A stretch of DNA of 64,000 bases from Rhodocyclaceae bacterium (GCA_030681195.1 JAUXXJ010000008.1:248001-312000); one strand, 5' to 3'. Counted from the first letter of the stretch, positions 41,801 to 53,565 are shown. Made by a program: numbers and translations. Notes: a model not told the origin generated them from the letters alone.

Positions 41801-41980
41801 GTCTTGCCGCTGGCGATCTCGACCGGGGCGGGTGCCAACAGCCGGATTGCCATTGGTACTGGGGTGATGGGCGGGATGATCACGGCGACGGTACTGGCCG
41901 TGTTCCTTGTGCCGGTGTTTTTTGTGGTGGTGCGCCGGATCTTTCCCGGCCACGCCCGGCATGCTAGAGTGCGCGACTAA
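38858..41980 (+). CDS. RND multidrug efflux pump, AcrB/MexB family
   Basis: This 1040-residue inner-membrane proton antiporter has the usual length for HAE1 RND pumps. It begins FARFFIDRPIFAWVIALIIILGG (TM1). The proton-relay aspartates sit in the TM4 segment VVDDAIVVVENV. The second half repeats the fold, with EWSGTSYEERQSGSQAPFLF and the later TM segments. There is no outer-membrane factor or TetR regulator beside it, so it must use a TolC-type channel encoded elsewhere. Substrates cannot be predicted. Confidence 0.92.
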   Translation: MFARFFIDRPIFAWVIALIIILGGLLSLRQLPVASYPAVAPPALAISLNYPGASAQVVEETAVSLIEQEMNGIDRLLYMDSSSEQNLGTITLTFEAGTNLDLASVEAQNRIKRAEARLPEEVRRLGVTVNKAARNYLLFISIFSPDKTLDNVALGSYAAANVLERVRRTPGVGEAILFGTEYSMRLWLKPDRLQAFGLTPADVSKAVRAQNVQIATGELGQVPAVPGQEVAATIITRGRLNTPEEFGDIIVKSDGRGATVRVRDVARVELGAQDYSIAARVDGQPTAAIAVRMSPGANALDTAKAIKETMAQQAKYFPSSIDWMVPYDTSTFVDISIREVVKTLVEALILVVLVMYLFLENVRATLIPTIVVPVALFGAMIGLNIMGYSINVLTLFAMVLAIAIVVDDAIVVVENVERIMSEEGLSPRDATIKAMGQIFGAIIAITVVLSAVFVPMAFFGGSTGAIYRQFAVTLVLTMVFSALMALTLTPALCASFLKHEHGKDDVLPSTGFFGWWNRFFATTVKRYTGTTRRMLGKPGRWLVVYAVILAATGALFMKLPGSFLPSEDQGYFLSIVQLPPGATRERTLEVLSTVEQHYLAQQEVAHVIGVAGFSFFGRGQNAAITFVRLKDWDERPNKENSAESLVQRANMAFFRIKQAMIFAINVPPIPELAAVGGFDFRLQDRGSLGREKLLEARNMALGLAAQQPALAGVRPEGQEAGPQVLLDIDRLKASALGVNLADLNDTLQATLGTAYINDFVRQGRILRVQMQADAEVRRTPEDILRLPVRNGRGDIMPLAEIANAKWIVGSPKLDRYNGLPSMKIAGGTAPGRSTGEAMAAMEAVASQLPPGIGFEWSGTSYEERQSGSQAPFLFIVSLIVVFLCLAALYESWSIPFAVMLVVPLGIFGAVLAVTLRDLPNDVYFKVGLIAIIGLSAKNAILIIEFARELQEQGMELIEATMEACRLRFRPILMTSIAFIFGVLPLAISTGAGANSRIAIGTGVMGGMITATVLAVFLVPVFFVVVRRIFPGHARHARVRD

Positions 41981-42008
41981 TATAACCATAACCCAGTGAG
42001 GTCATCAC

Positions 42009-42248
42009 ATGAGCAATAAGGGGCAGATGCTACAAGACCCGTTTCTCAACACGCTCCGTCGCGAGCATATCCCCGTGTCCATTTACCTCGTCAATGGCAT
42101 CAAGCTGCAGGGGCAGGTTGAGTCCTTCGACCAGTATGTCGTGTTGCTCAAGAACACCGTGACCCAAATGGTCTACAAGCATGCCATTTCGACCATCGTG
42201 CCGGCCCGCATGGTCAATATTGGCCCCGAGGCTGACGCTGCTGAGTAG
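42009..42248 (+). CDS. hfq: RNA chaperone Hfq
   Basis: This 79-residue Sm-like protein forms a hexamer that pairs small RNAs with mRNAs. Sm1 is [34 protein letters not shown] and Sm2 contains [13 protein letters not shown] (the YKH motif), both intact. GTGAGG lies before the ATG. It is followed by hflX, the classic arrangement in beta- and gammaproteobacteria. Confidence 0.97.
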   Translation: MSNKGQMLQDPFLNTLRREHIPVSIYLVNGIKLQGQVESFDQYVVLLKNTVTQMVYKHAISTIVPARMVNIGPEADAAE

Positions 42249-42262
42249 TTCTGCGATGTTCG

Positions 42263-42276
42263 CCGGCGATCGCCGG
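42263..42276. other. Perfect 14-bp palindrome between hfq and hflX
   Basis: CCGGCGATCGCCGG, a perfect dyad with no loop, in the 47-bp hfq-hflX gap. It lacks a T-run, so it is not a clear terminator. It could limit read-through or be a protein site. Confidence 0.35.
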
Positions 42277-42295
42277 TTGGCCACGCTTCCCCCGC

Positions 42296-43486
42296 ATGTT
42301 TGAAAGACCTGCTGCAGGCGAAAATGCCCTGCTGGTTCAACTCGACTTTGGCGACGGCGATTTTGCCGAGCGCTTCGAGGAGTTCCAGTTGCTCGCCACC
42401 AGTGCGGGGGCCAGTCCGGTGGATACCATTACCGGCAAGCGCGGCCGCCCCGATCCGGCGACCTTCGCCGGCAAGGGCAAGGTCGAGGAAATCGTCGCGA
42501 CCGCTGATGCGGCAGGGGCTGATCTGGTCATGTTCAATCATGAACTGTCCCCCGCCCAGCAGCGCAACCTCGAAAAGGCTTGCCAACGGCGCGTGATCGA
42601 CCGGACTGCTTTGATTCTGGATATCTTTGCCTTACGGGCGAAGAGCCACGAGGGCAAGCTGCAGGTCGAACTGGCGCAACTGGAGCACCAGATGACGCGT
42701 TTGGTGCGGGGATGGACTCACCTCGAACGCCAGAAGGGCGGTATCGGCATGCGCGGCCCGGGTGAAAAACAGCTCGAAACCGACCGGCGCCTGCTCGGCA
42801 AGCGCGTGGCTCTCCTCAAGGAACGCTTGCGCCAGCTCGAACGCCAGCGTGCCGTCCGGCGCAAGCAGCGCAGTCGTGGCGAAGTGCTCTCGGTATCGCT
42901 GGTCGGCTATACCAATGCCGGCAAGAGTACGCTGTTCAATGCCCTGACCAAGGCCGGCACTTATGCCGCCAATAAGCTCTTTGCCACACTGGATACCACC
43001 TCACGGCGTCTGTATGTGCCCACCTGTGATCTTGCGGACGGCCGTTCCGGCTGTCAGGTGGTGATTTCCGACACCGTCGGTTTCATCCGCGATTTGCCCC
43101 ATGCGCTGGTGGCGGCGTTTCATGCCACGCTGGAGGAAACGATCCAGGCCGATTTGCTGCTGCATGTGGTCGATGCCGCCAGCCCGGACCGCGAGCAGCA
43201 ACGTGAGGCTGTCGCCGGGGTCCTGGTCGAGATCGGGGCAGCAGCGGTGCCGCAAATCATCGTCTGGAACAAGATTGACCTGATGACCGTTGGGCCGGGA
43301 GTCGAGCGGGATGAGTGTGATAACATCACCCGCGTCAGAGTTAGTGCCAAAAGTGGTTCCGGACTCGACCTGTTGCGGGCGGCACTGGCTGAAATGTCGC
43401 GCAAGCTCGCAGCCCCTATTGAAGACAATTACTCCCTACCCCATAACGAAGAATATGATTACCGGCATACTGATGTCGCTCAATGA
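42296..43486 (+). CDS. hflX: Ribosome-associated GTPase HflX
   Basis: This 396-residue protein has an N-terminal HflX domain (TITGKRGRPDPATFAGKGKVEEI, MFNHELSPAQQRNLEK), the linker GGIGMRGPGEKQLETDRR and a GTPase domain with G1 GYTNAGKSTLFNAL, G3 DTVGFI and G4 NKID. HflX rescues stalled or stressed ribosomes by splitting 70S particles. The gene starts 47 bp after hfq and its 3' end overlaps hflK. Confidence 0.96.
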   Translation: MFERPAAGENALLVQLDFGDGDFAERFEEFQLLATSAGASPVDTITGKRGRPDPATFAGKGKVEEIVATADAAGADLVMFNHELSPAQQRNLEKACQRRVIDRTALILDIFALRAKSHEGKLQVELAQLEHQMTRLVRGWTHLERQKGGIGMRGPGEKQLETDRRLLGKRVALLKERLRQLERQRAVRRKQRSRGEVLSVSLVGYTNAGKSTLFNALTKAGTYAANKLFATLDTTSRRLYVPTCDLADGRSGCQVVISDTVGFIRDLPHALVAAFHATLEETIQADLLLHVVDAASPDREQQREAVAGVLVEIGAAAVPQIIVWNKIDLMTVGPGVERDECDNITRVRVSAKSGSGLDLLRAALAEMSRKLAAPIEDNYSLPHNEEYDYRHTDVAQ

Positions 43487-44729
43487 CCACGGTTGGGGCA
43501 ACGACCCTAATCGCGGCGGTGGCGGACGCAATAACCAAGGCCCCCCAGATCTTGATGAACTGTGGCGCGATTTCAACAAACGTTTGTCCGGCATGCTCGG
43601 CAAGAAGCGCAACGGCCCACAGAACTCGGGTGGCGGCGATGACGGCGACGGCGGTGGCAATGGTGGGCCAGGCTTGCCGACCCTGACGCCGGGCCAGTTT
43701 GGTGGCGGCATCGGCGTTTTGGCCGGCCTGATCGCGGTGGTCTGGTTTGCCAGCGGCTTTTACATTGTCGATGCCAGTCAGCGTGGCGTGGTGCTGACCT
43801 TTGGTAAGTATAGTGAAACGACCGAGCCGGGCCTGCGTTGGCGCCTGCCCTGGCCGCTTCAGACGCATGAGACCGTCAATCTGACGGGGGTGCGCACGAT
43901 CGAAATCGGCTACCGTGGCACGGAAAAGAACAAGGTGCTGCAGGAAGCCCTGATGCTGACCGATGACGAAAACATCGTCAGCGTGCAGTTTGCCGTCCAG
44001 TACCTGCTCAAGGATCCGAAGGACTACGTCTTCAATAACCGCCACCCGGACGATGCGGTGATGCAGACGGCCGAGACGGCGATTCGTGAAGTGGTGGGCA
44101 AGAACCCCATGGACTTCGTCCTCTATGAAGGTCGTGAAGTGATTGCGGCCAACACTCATAAGCTGATGCAGGACAACCTGGACCGCTATAAGACGGGCAT
44201 CCAGATTCGTTCCGTGACCATGCAGAGTACACAGCCGCCCGAACAAGTACAGGCAGCGTTTGATGATGCCGTCAAGGCTGGACAGGATCGCGAGCGACAC
44301 AAGAACGAAGGTGAGGCCTATGCCAACGATGTGATTCCGCGCGCACAAGGTACGGCGTCGCGCCTGATGCAGGAATCCGAAGGCTACCGGGCACGCCTGA
44401 TTGCCACCGCAGAGGGTGAGGCCGCACGCTTCTCCAAACTGTACACCGAATATGCCAAGGCCCCTGAGGTGACGCGCCAGCGTCTCTATCTGGAGACCAT
44501 GCAGCAGGTGTTTGCCAATACCAGCAAGGTGATTATCGATACCAAGGGCTCTGGCAACCTGCTCTATCTGCCGCTCGATAAACTGATGCAGTCGCCAGGC
44601 GCCACGCCTGCAGCGGTCAATCCCGAAACATCGGGCGAGCGTTCTTCCACGCCGGCCTCGGCGCAGGAAAATCGTGACGTGCGCTCGCGCGGCAACAACC
44701 TGTCCTCGCGTGAAAGGGGAGATCGATGA
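43473..44729 (+). CDS. hflK: FtsH modulator HflK
   Basis: This is a 418-residue protein of the stomatin/prohibitin family. The start is put at ATG 43473 (MSLNDHGWGNDPN), overlapping hflX by 14 bp; ATG 43455 is an alternative start and no strong ribosome site separates the two. A Gly/Asp-rich cytoplasmic N-terminus is followed by one TM segment (GIGVLAGLIAVVWFASGFYIV) and the SPFH domain (RGVVLTFGKYSETTEPGLRWRLPWP). HflK and HflC form a large periplasmic cage around the FtsH protease. The stop overlaps hflC by 4 bp. Confidence 0.93.
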   Translation: MSLNDHGWGNDPNRGGGGRNNQGPPDLDELWRDFNKRLSGMLGKKRNGPQNSGGGDDGDGGGNGGPGLPTLTPGQFGGGIGVLAGLIAVVWFASGFYIVDASQRGVVLTFGKYSETTEPGLRWRLPWPLQTHETVNLTGVRTIEIGYRGTEKNKVLQEALMLTDDENIVSVQFAVQYLLKDPKDYVFNNRHPDDAVMQTAETAIREVVGKNPMDFVLYEGREVIAANTHKLMQDNLDRYKTGIQIRSVTMQSTQPPEQVQAAFDDAVKAGQDRERHKNEGEAYANDVIPRAQGTASRLMQESEGYRARLIATAEGEAARFSKLYTEYAKAPEVTRQRLYLETMQQVFANTSKVIIDTKGSGNLLYLPLDKLMQSPGATPAAVNPETSGERSSTPASAQENRDVRSRGNNLSSRERGDR

Positions 44730-45607
44730 TGCAGCGTCTGCCCATATTTGCCGCGGCGATTTTCGCCATCTTCACGGCCGTTGGCGCGATGGTGTTTACC
44801 GTCGATCAGCGCCAGTACGCCATTGTCTTCCAGTTGGGTGAAATCAAGGAAGTCATCAAGGAGCCGGGCCTGTCGTTCAAGTGGCCGCTGATCCAGAACG
44901 TACGCTTCTTCGATAGCCGTATCCTGACGCTGGATTCGGTCGAACCCGAGCGTTTCCTGACGGCGGAAAAGAAACCCGTGCTGGTCGATTCCTTCGTTAA
45001 ATGGCGCATCGCTGACGTCAATCAGTATTACATCTCGGTCGGTGGTGACGAGATGTTGGCGCGCACCCGCTTGTCGCAAACCGTCAACTCTGGCTTGCGC
45101 GAGGAGTTCGGTAAGCGCACCGTGCATGATGTGGTGTCCGGTGTGCGTAACCAGATTATGGATGACGTGCAGAAGAAGGCCGACGCGGATGCGCGTCAGA
45201 TTGGCGTCGAGATCGTCGATGTGCGTCTGAAGCGCGTTGATTTGCCGCCGGAAGTTTCTGAATCGGTCTATCGCCGTATGGAAACCGAGCGCAAGCGGGT
45301 TGCCAACGAACTGCGCTCGCAAGGTGCTGCCGAGGCTGAGAAGATTCGTGCCGATGCGGACAAGCAGCGCGAGGTGATCGTGGCCGAGGCTTACCGTGAT
45401 GCGCAGAAGATCAAGGGTGAAGGCGATGCCAAGGCGGCGTCGATTTATGGCAAGGCCTTCGGCGAAAACCCCGAGTTCTATGCCTTCTATCGCAGCCTGG
45501 AAGCCTACCGCCAGAGTCTCGGCAGCAAGAGCGATTTGCTGGTGGTCGATCCGAGTGCAGACTTCTTCAAGTATCTGAAGAATGGCAGTCGCGGCGGCAG
45601 CAAGTAA
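44726..45607 (+). CDS. hflC: FtsH modulator HflC
   Basis: This 293-residue protein has one N-terminal TM (IFAAAIFAIFTAVGAMVFTV) and the SPFH domain (QYAIVFQLGEIKEVIKEPGLSFKWPLIQNV), with the long charged helix (ERKRVANELRSQGAAEAEKIRADADKQ). It is the partner of HflK in the FtsH-HflKC complex. ATGATG with a 4-bp overlap couples it to hflK. Confidence 0.95.
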   Translation: MMQRLPIFAAAIFAIFTAVGAMVFTVDQRQYAIVFQLGEIKEVIKEPGLSFKWPLIQNVRFFDSRILTLDSVEPERFLTAEKKPVLVDSFVKWRIADVNQYYISVGGDEMLARTRLSQTVNSGLREEFGKRTVHDVVSGVRNQIMDDVQKKADADARQIGVEIVDVRLKRVDLPPEVSESVYRRMETERKRVANELRSQGAAEAEKIRADADKQREVIVAEAYRDAQKIKGEGDAKAASIYGKAFGENPEFYAFYRSLEAYRQSLGSKSDLLVVDPSADFFKYLKNGSRGGSK

Positions 45608-45618
45608 GCCGGTCTGAG

Positions 45619-45801
45619 ATGTCTACTTTCCTCCTGGCCCTCGGCCTGTTGCTGGTGATCGAGGGCATGCTGCCTTTTGCCTCGCCGCGCATCTGGCGTG
45701 AAACCTTTCGTCGTGCCATCGAGTTGGCCGATGGTCAGTTGCGTTTCATTGGCCTGTCGTCGGTCATACTGGGCTTGGTCCTCATTATTCTGTTTCGTTA
45801 A
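45619..45801 (+). CDS. DUF2065 (YjeT-like) small membrane protein
   Basis: This 60-residue protein has two hydrophobic segments ([17 protein letters not shown] and [19 protein letters not shown]) flanking a short charged loop ([16 protein letters not shown]). It matches DUF2065 proteins encoded between hflC and hisZ or purA in many proteobacteria. The function is not known. It starts 11 bp after hflC and ends 5 bp before hisZ. Confidence 0.85.
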   Translation: MSTFLLALGLLLVIEGMLPFASPRIWRETFRRAIELADGQLRFIGLSSVILGLVLIILFR

Positions 45802-45806
45802 TCCCC

Positions 45807-48297
<2,491 letters not shown>

Positions 48298-48305
48298 GCA
48301 AAGCC

Positions 48306-48327
48306 GCGCCGACTGAAAAGTCGGCGC
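48306..48327 (+). terminator. Stem-loop after purA built partly from a dispersed repeat
   Basis: GCGCCGACT and AGTCGGCGC form a perfect 9-bp stem with a GAAA loop, 8 bp after the purA stop. The right arm is the left end of a dispersed repeat. No T-run follows, so it is a weak intrinsic terminator or an mRNA-end stabiliser. Confidence 0.4.
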
Positions 48328-48345
48328 TGGTGGGACGGCATTTAT
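48316..48345 (+). repeat. Dispersed repeat, short form (copy 11)
   Basis: AAAAGTCGGCGCTGG, then TGG, then GACGGCATTTAT, a full-length near-consensus copy 18 bp after purA. The rest of the 150-bp gap up to 48448 shows no clear element. Confidence 0.85.
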
Positions 48346-48447
48346 GCGCCCCGCTGGCAACAACTGCTTACACTTTGCTGTTGCGCAGAGGTGGCTTCCG
48401 TGATGTGGAGTGCTTTAATCAGATCGTGCCGTGGATGGATCTGAACG

Positions 48448-48828
48448 ATGTATGCATTCCTGAAAATTGGCATGGCGGTGTTGCTGGCTTCGGTGGTCAG
48501 TGGAGGTGCATGGGCTGATCGCGGCCGGTATCACCCGCATAGTTCCATTCACTTTGGTGTTCATGTGGGTAGCCCGTGGTTTTTTTCTCCCTATCCCTAT
48601 CCGCCCTATCCCTATTGGCAGCCACGCATCTATATGCCGCCGACGGTGATCGTCGCCTCGCCACCTGCCCCGACGATCTACGTCGAACAGGCTCCGCCGC
48701 CGGCTACTGCGGTGCCGGTCCTTGAGCCCGGCTACTGGTACTACTGCCAGGAGGTTGGTGCCTATTACCCCCATGTGAAGCAGTGTTCGGGAGACTGGCG
48801 CAAAGTGCCTCCCAAGCCTGCCAACTGA
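48448..48828 (+). CDS. Exported Pro/Tyr-rich protein of unknown function
   Basis: This 126-residue protein has a signal peptide (about 1-23, KIGMAVLLASVVSGGAWA). The mature part is rich in P and Y (FFSPYPYPPYPYWQP) and ends with GYWYYCQEVGAYYPHVKQCSGDWRKVPP, a two-cysteine motif seen in many small exported proteins of beta- and gammaproteobacteria. A periplasmic or surface location is likely. No function is established. A glycine-zipper lipoprotein gene follows 18 bp downstream. Confidence 0.78.
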   Translation: MYAFLKIGMAVLLASVVSGGAWADRGRYHPHSSIHFGVHVGSPWFFSPYPYPPYPYWQPRIYMPPTVIVASPPAPTIYVEQAPPPATAVPVLEPGYWYYCQEVGAYYPHVKQCSGDWRKVPPKPAN

Positions 48829-48846
48829 TCCAATGAGAGTACCGCA

Positions 48847-49353
48847 ATGAAAAAAATCAGCGTAATTGTCCTGGCGATGCTCCTCGGTGCCTGTGCCACG
48901 GTGCCGACCGGGCCGGATGTCATGGCCCTGCCGGGAACGGGCCGGACGTTTGACGAATTCCGAGCCGATGACTTGGCGTGTCGTGACTACGCCTTTCAGC
49001 AGATCGGTGGTAAGGCCCGTGCCGAGGAAGCCAACAACGAATCTTTGCGTAATGTCGCGATTGGCACGGCCATCGGTGCTGTCGCCGGTGCCGTCATCGG
49101 CGGTCGTGATGGGGCGGCGATTGGTGGCGGCTCCGGCATGATCATCGGCAGTGTTGCCGGCAGTGAGTCAGCGCGCAGCGGCAGCTTCGGCAGTCAGCGT
49201 CGCTACGACATGGCCTACGCCCAGTGCATGTATGCCAAGGGGCATCGGGTGCCGGTCAGTGGTAACTACACAACCACCAGTCCTGCTGCAAATCCGGTTA
49301 CCAGCATACCGCCGCCGCCGGGCAATCCACCGCCGCCGCCAGCGGCGCGTTAG
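48847..49353 (+). CDS. Glycine-zipper lipoprotein
   Basis: This 168-residue protein has the lipobox LLGAC (Cys at about 16). A central glycine-zipper (NVAIGTAIGAVAGAVIGGRDGAAIGGGSGMIIGSVAG) can insert into or pack against the membrane, as in YMGG-type proteins. A conserved CRDYAFQQIGG and YAQCMYAKGH flank it, and a Pro-rich tail (IPPPPGNPPPPP) ends it. It is probably an envelope protein. The last 4 bp overlap the convergent GGEEF gene. Confidence 0.78.
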   Translation: MKKISVIVLAMLLGACATVPTGPDVMALPGTGRTFDEFRADDLACRDYAFQQIGGKARAEEANNESLRNVAIGTAIGAVAGAVIGGRDGAAIGGGSGMIIGSVAGSESARSGSFGSQRRYDMAYAQCMYAKGHRVPVSGNYTTTSPAANPVTSIPPPPGNPPPPPAAR

Positions 49354-50534
49354 GCCGGGTTGGTCGGGACTGAGCAGGTGGTGGGGCAGCCGATAACCCG
49401 GTTGCGGCCCCCCTGTTTGGCCTCGTACATTCGCTTGTCAGCTTGCTCTATCAATGTGCGCCAGTCGTCCTTGCCATCGGTTACTCGCTCGGCGATGCCG
49501 ATGCTGGCCGTGATGGGTGAGCCGTCCGGTCGGGTTCCAAGACCTTTCTCACGCAGCCGCTCCAGAGCCACGCAGGCCATGTCGGCCGTGGTGTTTGGCA
49601 TGATCAACAAAAACTCTTCGCCTCCCCAGCGAATCAGCATGTCGCCCTGACGCAACTGGTTGTGCATCGACTGGGCGGCAGTGGTCAATACGACGTCGCC
49701 GGCCTCATGGCCGAAGCGGTCATTGACCTGTTTAAAGTGATCGAGATCAATGAAAGCGACGGATAGCGAGTCTCCGGAACGTTTGACCAGATTGAATTGC
49801 AGGTCAAGCAATTCCTCGCCACTTTGCCGCGAAAAACAACCGGTCATGCGGTCGCGGATTGACTCGCGCACCATGACGATGATGAAGGCAAGCTGGGACA
49901 TTCCCGCCAGCACGGCCACACCGGCAATCAGGACCATAAGCCAGAATGAGGCCGCGAAAGTCGGCCAATCGAGGACTTGCAGGCGCATGAAGCCCGAGAC
50001 ACCCTGCATGAGAAACAAGGGCGAAATGAAGGCAATGTTTTCGAGTAGGGTCAGCGGAAAAATCGACAAGCCGGCCAGCATGACGAAGGGCAGAAAGGCA
50101 TAGCCGGTCGAAAAGGCCTGCTGGATGCCGTGCAGATCAAATTGCGCCATGTGCTGGTAGGAAAACAGGAAGAACACTGTTGGCACGGCTAACAGCATGG
50201 CTAGGATACGATAGGCGTCGGCCATGCTGTTCATACGCCGGGTCCGCAGGGCGATCAGCGCGAATGCGATGGTCGCAGCGATGCGCGCTACCACGAGGGG
50301 ATACCAGACTTCCCAAGGGAATGCCGCGATATCAACCACGATCCACATTGGGGTCAGCAAGGCAAACAGGGCGGCGACGATGCGCACGCGCGACACGATG
50401 ACCGTGGTGCGGCGCTTTTCCAGCAATGACACTTGCCAGCGTGAACACAATAGCCAGCGAATCTCCTCCTTGCTCATGTCGGCGAGAATTGATGTCATGG
50501 CGTAGTGCCAGATGGTCTTGAGCTTGGTCAGCAT
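49350..50534 (-). CDS. Multi-TM diguanylate cyclase (GGEEF)
   Basis: This is a 394-residue protein. About six hydrophobic segments (about 48-225, for example VRIVAALFALLTPMWIVVDIA and FWLMVLIAGVAVLAGMSQLAFIIVMV) form a MASE-like membrane sensor, followed by a C-terminal GGDEF domain with active GGEEF (RWGGEEFLLIMP). An RxxD inhibitory site (RQGD) sits five residues before it. It makes c-di-GMP in response to an unknown membrane-perceived cue. It is a monocistronic gene, convergent with the lipoprotein gene and downstream of the nrdJ terminator. Confidence 0.85.
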   Translation of the reverse strand: MLTKLKTIWHYAMTSILADMSKEEIRWLLCSRWQVSLLEKRRTTVIVSRVRIVAALFALLTPMWIVVDIAAFPWEVWYPLVVARIAATIAFALIALRTRRMNSMADAYRILAMLLAVPTVFFLFSYQHMAQFDLHGIQQAFSTGYAFLPFVMLAGLSIFPLTLLENIAFISPLFLMQGVSGFMRLQVLDWPTFAASFWLMVLIAGVAVLAGMSQLAFIIVMVRESIRDRMTGCFSRQSGEELLDLQFNLVKRSGDSLSVAFIDLDHFKQVNDRFGHEAGDVVLTTAAQSMHNQLRQGDMLIRWGGEEFLLIMPNTTADMACVALERLREKGLGTRPDGSPITASIGIAERVTDGKDDWRTLIEQADKRMYEAKQGGRNRVIGCPTTCSVPTNPA

Positions 50535-50540
50535 TTATTC

Positions 50541-50569
50541 AATAAAAAACCCGGCGTTGGGCCGGGTTT
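50541..50569 (-). terminator. Intrinsic terminator of nrdJ
   Basis: On the minus strand AAACCCGGC pairs with GCCGGGTTT (50561-50569 with 50547-50555, loop of 5) and is followed by TTTTTATT. It is 27 bp past the nrdJ stop and just before the GGEEF gene start. Confidence 0.8.
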
Positions 50570-50595
50570 GAGTTGGGCCATGGAGAGGATGAATT

Positions 50596-53565
50596 CTACC
50601 CGCAAGCACCGACGGCACCGCACGCCGTGCAGAAATCGCAACCATCCTTGCGAATGACGGTGAGATTGCCGCATTCGGCACACAGTGAGCCTTGGGTCAC
50701 CTTGAGTTCGCCCTTTTCACGCGGCGTTTCGAGGATGCCCATTTCGCGCGTCGGATAGCCATGTTCATCAAGAATGCCGAGCATCGCGTAGCGGTGCATG
50801 ATCAGGCGGGCGATGTAGGCGACGGTCGAAGGCCAGTTCTGCTGCTTGTTTGAGCCGGGCACGCGCGCCATGAAATCACCGAGGGGCTCGGGGTAGTTCA
50901 GGAGTTTGCGCAGCTTCATGCCGATCCAGGCCGGATCCATCACGCGCATGTCGAGCGAGAGCAGTTTGGTCAGGCCATCAAGGGCGCGCGGGTAGTTGCC
51001 CGAGAGCCAGCAGGAGTAGGGGCGGGTGACGCCGTCCGGCAGGGTGATTTCCTTGAGGCCGAGGACGAATTCCTCGCGCGAGGCCGGGTTTGCGATATCC
51101 ACCGTCCAGGACAACGTGCCGTCCGTGCCGGTCTTCGGTTCGTCGCGGCTGAACATGCAATCGAGCACCGGGGTGGCGTCATCGGTCGCCAGAGCGCCGA
51201 GTTGTTCGCAGCGATAGCGGATGACCTGGGCGAGTGCCGAGACGGGGCCGGGCATCATCTTCAGTTCGCCGTGGGGCGGCATCGCCATCTCGAAGGGCTC
51301 TTCACCGATGGTGCTGGCGAGGACGTCGAGTTTCAGCTTGAGCCAGGCCGGGTCATTGGCGCGCATGTCCATCGAGAGCGACTTGGCGACGGCGCCGAGG
51401 CCGCGCGGCTGCTCGGTACCATTGACCCAGACTTCGAAGGGGACGGCCTGACGCCGCTCGTTCTCGATCTGGCCGACGAACAAGGCGAACTCGCCATGCG
51501 GTGTTTCGATCATGTAGGTCCAGGCCGCATTGCCGTCGGTGAGCTTGGGACGGCCGGGCCAGCGCAGGCTGGCGAGCACGGGAGCGGGCAGTGAGCCGAT
51601 CTTGAGGCGGCGGTTGGCGCCGTCGATGGTGACATCCTGCGGCTGCTTCTGGCTCTGTGCCTGTTGCGACTGCTGGGCCTGCGGCTGCGGATCGACCGAC
51701 AGGACGCTGCCCAACACGGCATTCGGGCGATAGGTGGCGAGACCCTTCAGGCCTGACTTCCAGGCCTTCATGTAAAGGTCTTCGAAATCGGTGTAGGGGT
51801 AGTCGGCCGGGACGTTCACCGTCTTGGAGATCGAGGTGTCCACGTAGGGGGCGACGGCAGCGACCATTTCCTCGTGGGCCTGGGCGGAGATTTCCAGTGC
51901 CGTGACGAAGTAGTCCGGCAGCTTGGAGGTGTCGCCGCCCTGATGCTTGTAGAGACGCCAGGCGTAGTCTTCGACCGCGTAGATCTTGTGGGTGCCGTCG
52001 GCCATGCGCTTCTTGCGCTGGTAGGTCCAGGAAAAGGGCGGTTCGATGCCATTCGAGGCATTGTCGGCGAAGGCCAGCGAGATCGTGCCGGTGGGTGCGA
52101 TCGACAACAGGTGGGAGTTGCGGATACCGTGCTTGCGGATCTGGTCCTTGATGGCCTGCGGCAGGCGCGAGGCGAAATTGCCGCCAGAAAGGTACAGGTC
52201 AGCATTGAAGAGCGGGAAAGCGCCGCGTTCCTTGGCCAGTTCGACGGAAGCCAGATAGGAGCGGTCACGCATGAACTCGGAGATCTTGGCGGCGGTCTGG
52301 CGGGCTTCCTCGGTGTCGTAACGCAGGCCGAGCATGATCAGGGCATCGCCGAGGCCGGTGAAGCCGAGGCCGACGCGACGCTTGTTGGCGGCTTCCTGCT
52401 TCTGCTGCGGCAGCGGCCAGTGGGTGGCATCCAGCACGTTGTCGAGCATGCGGATCGAGGTGTCGATGACCTTGCCGAAGGCGGCATAGTCGAAATCGGC
52501 GGTGGGATCGAAGGCGTGGGTAATGAAGCGGGTCAGGTTGATCGAGCCGAGGCAGCAGCAGCCGTAAGGCGGCAGCGGCTGTTCGGCACAGGGGTTGGTC
52601 GCTTCGATCGTTTCGCAGTAGTTGAGGTTGTTGTCCTTGTTCATGCGGTCGATGAACAGGATGCCCGGCTCGGCATGGTCGTAGGTGGAACGCATGACCT
52701 GGTCCCACAGTTCACGCGAGGGAATCTTGCGATACACCCACAGGCCGTCGTCGCGCTGGTAGGCGCCGGCCTGCTTGACGTCGGTGCAGGGCTCGGCGCG
52801 ATGCACCAGTTCGATATCGGCACCGGACTCGACGGCTTGCATGAAGGCGTCGGTGACGCCGACCGAAATGTTGAAGTTGGTCAGATCCCCGTGATCCTTG
52901 GCGTGGATGAAGGCTTCGATATCCGGGTGGTCGCAGCGCAGGACGCCCATCTGGGCGCCACGGCGCGAACCGGCCGACTCGACGGTTTCACAGGAGCGGT
53001 CGAACACGCGCATGTAGGAAACGGGGCCGGAAGCGCGTGACTGGGTGCCCTTGACGTGGGCGCCGACCGGACGGATGGAGGAGAAATCGTAGCCGACGCC
53101 GCCACCGCGGCGCATGGTTTCGGCGGCCTGCGACAGGGCAGTGTAGATACCAGGACGGTCATCGACGACTTCCGAGATCGAATCGCCGACTGGTTGTACG
53201 AAGCAGTTGATCAGCGTGGCGCACAGGTCGGTACCGGCCGCCGAGTTGATGCGGCCGGCGGGCACGAAGCCGTTTTCCTGGGCGTCGAGGAAGCGCGGCT
53301 CCCAGTGCGTTGCCTTGTCTTCGGTCTCGATGCTGGCCAGCGCACGGGCGACGCGGCTGCGCACGTCGCGCACATCTCGCTCGTTGCCCTTGGCGTATTT
53401 TTCCAGCAACACCTCACCGGAGATTTCCTGCGGCAGGGGCAAACCCAGCTGCCCGGTGTATTCCTGAGCGTTTTCCTGATGGCTATCGGCAGTCGTCTGA
53501 TCCATGGTCATATTCAATGTGTTTGACGGGTTGGTCGGGTCTGATTTACGGGAGCGGCGAAGCAT
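50596..53565 (-). CDS. nrdJ: Class II (adenosylcobalamin-dependent) ribonucleotide reductase
   Basis: This 989-residue enzyme reduces ribonucleotides with adenosylcobalamin and needs neither oxygen nor a tyrosyl radical subunit. ATG 53565 has GAGGT at a good distance; ATG 53511 is possible. The core shows [29 protein letters not shown], the catalytic loop [18 protein letters not shown] and the radical-site segment [23 protein letters not shown]-like domain follows (about 700-930). The end [18 protein letters not shown] plus [10 protein letters not shown] is a Cys-rich redox/zinc tail. B12 dependence links it to the corrinoid genes of this window. Confidence 0.93.
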   Translation of the reverse strand: MLRRSRKSDPTNPSNTLNMTMDQTTADSHQENAQEYTGQLGLPLPQEISGEVLLEKYAKGNERDVRDVRSRVARALASIETEDKATHWEPRFLDAQENGFVPAGRINSAAGTDLCATLINCFVQPVGDSISEVVDDRPGIYTALSQAAETMRRGGGVGYDFSSIRPVGAHVKGTQSRASGPVSYMRVFDRSCETVESAGSRRGAQMGVLRCDHPDIEAFIHAKDHGDLTNFNISVGVTDAFMQAVESGADIELVHRAEPCTDVKQAGAYQRDDGLWVYRKIPSRELWDQVMRSTYDHAEPGILFIDRMNKDNNLNYCETIEATNPCAEQPLPPYGCCCLGSINLTRFITHAFDPTADFDYAAFGKVIDTSIRMLDNVLDATHWPLPQQKQEAANKRRVGLGFTGLGDALIMLGLRYDTEEARQTAAKISEFMRDRSYLASVELAKERGAFPLFNADLYLSGGNFASRLPQAIKDQIRKHGIRNSHLLSIAPTGTISLAFADNASNGIEPPFSWTYQRKKRMADGTHKIYAVEDYAWRLYKHQGGDTSKLPDYFVTALEISAQAHEEMVAAVAPYVDTSISKTVNVPADYPYTDFEDLYMKAWKSGLKGLATYRPNAVLGSVLSVDPQPQAQQSQQAQSQKQPQDVTIDGANRRLKIGSLPAPVLASLRWPGRPKLTDGNAAWTYMIETPHGEFALFVGQIENERRQAVPFEVWVNGTEQPRGLGAVAKSLSMDMRANDPAWLKLKLDVLASTIGEEPFEMAMPPHGELKMMPGPVSALAQVIRYRCEQLGALATDDATPVLDCMFSRDEPKTGTDGTLSWTVDIANPASREEFVLGLKEITLPDGVTRPYSCWLSGNYPRALDGLTKLLSLDMRVMDPAWIGMKLRKLLNYPEPLGDFMARVPGSNKQQNWPSTVAYIARLIMHRYAMLGILDEHGYPTREMGILETPREKGELKVTQGSLCAECGNLTVIRKDGCDFCTACGAVGACG

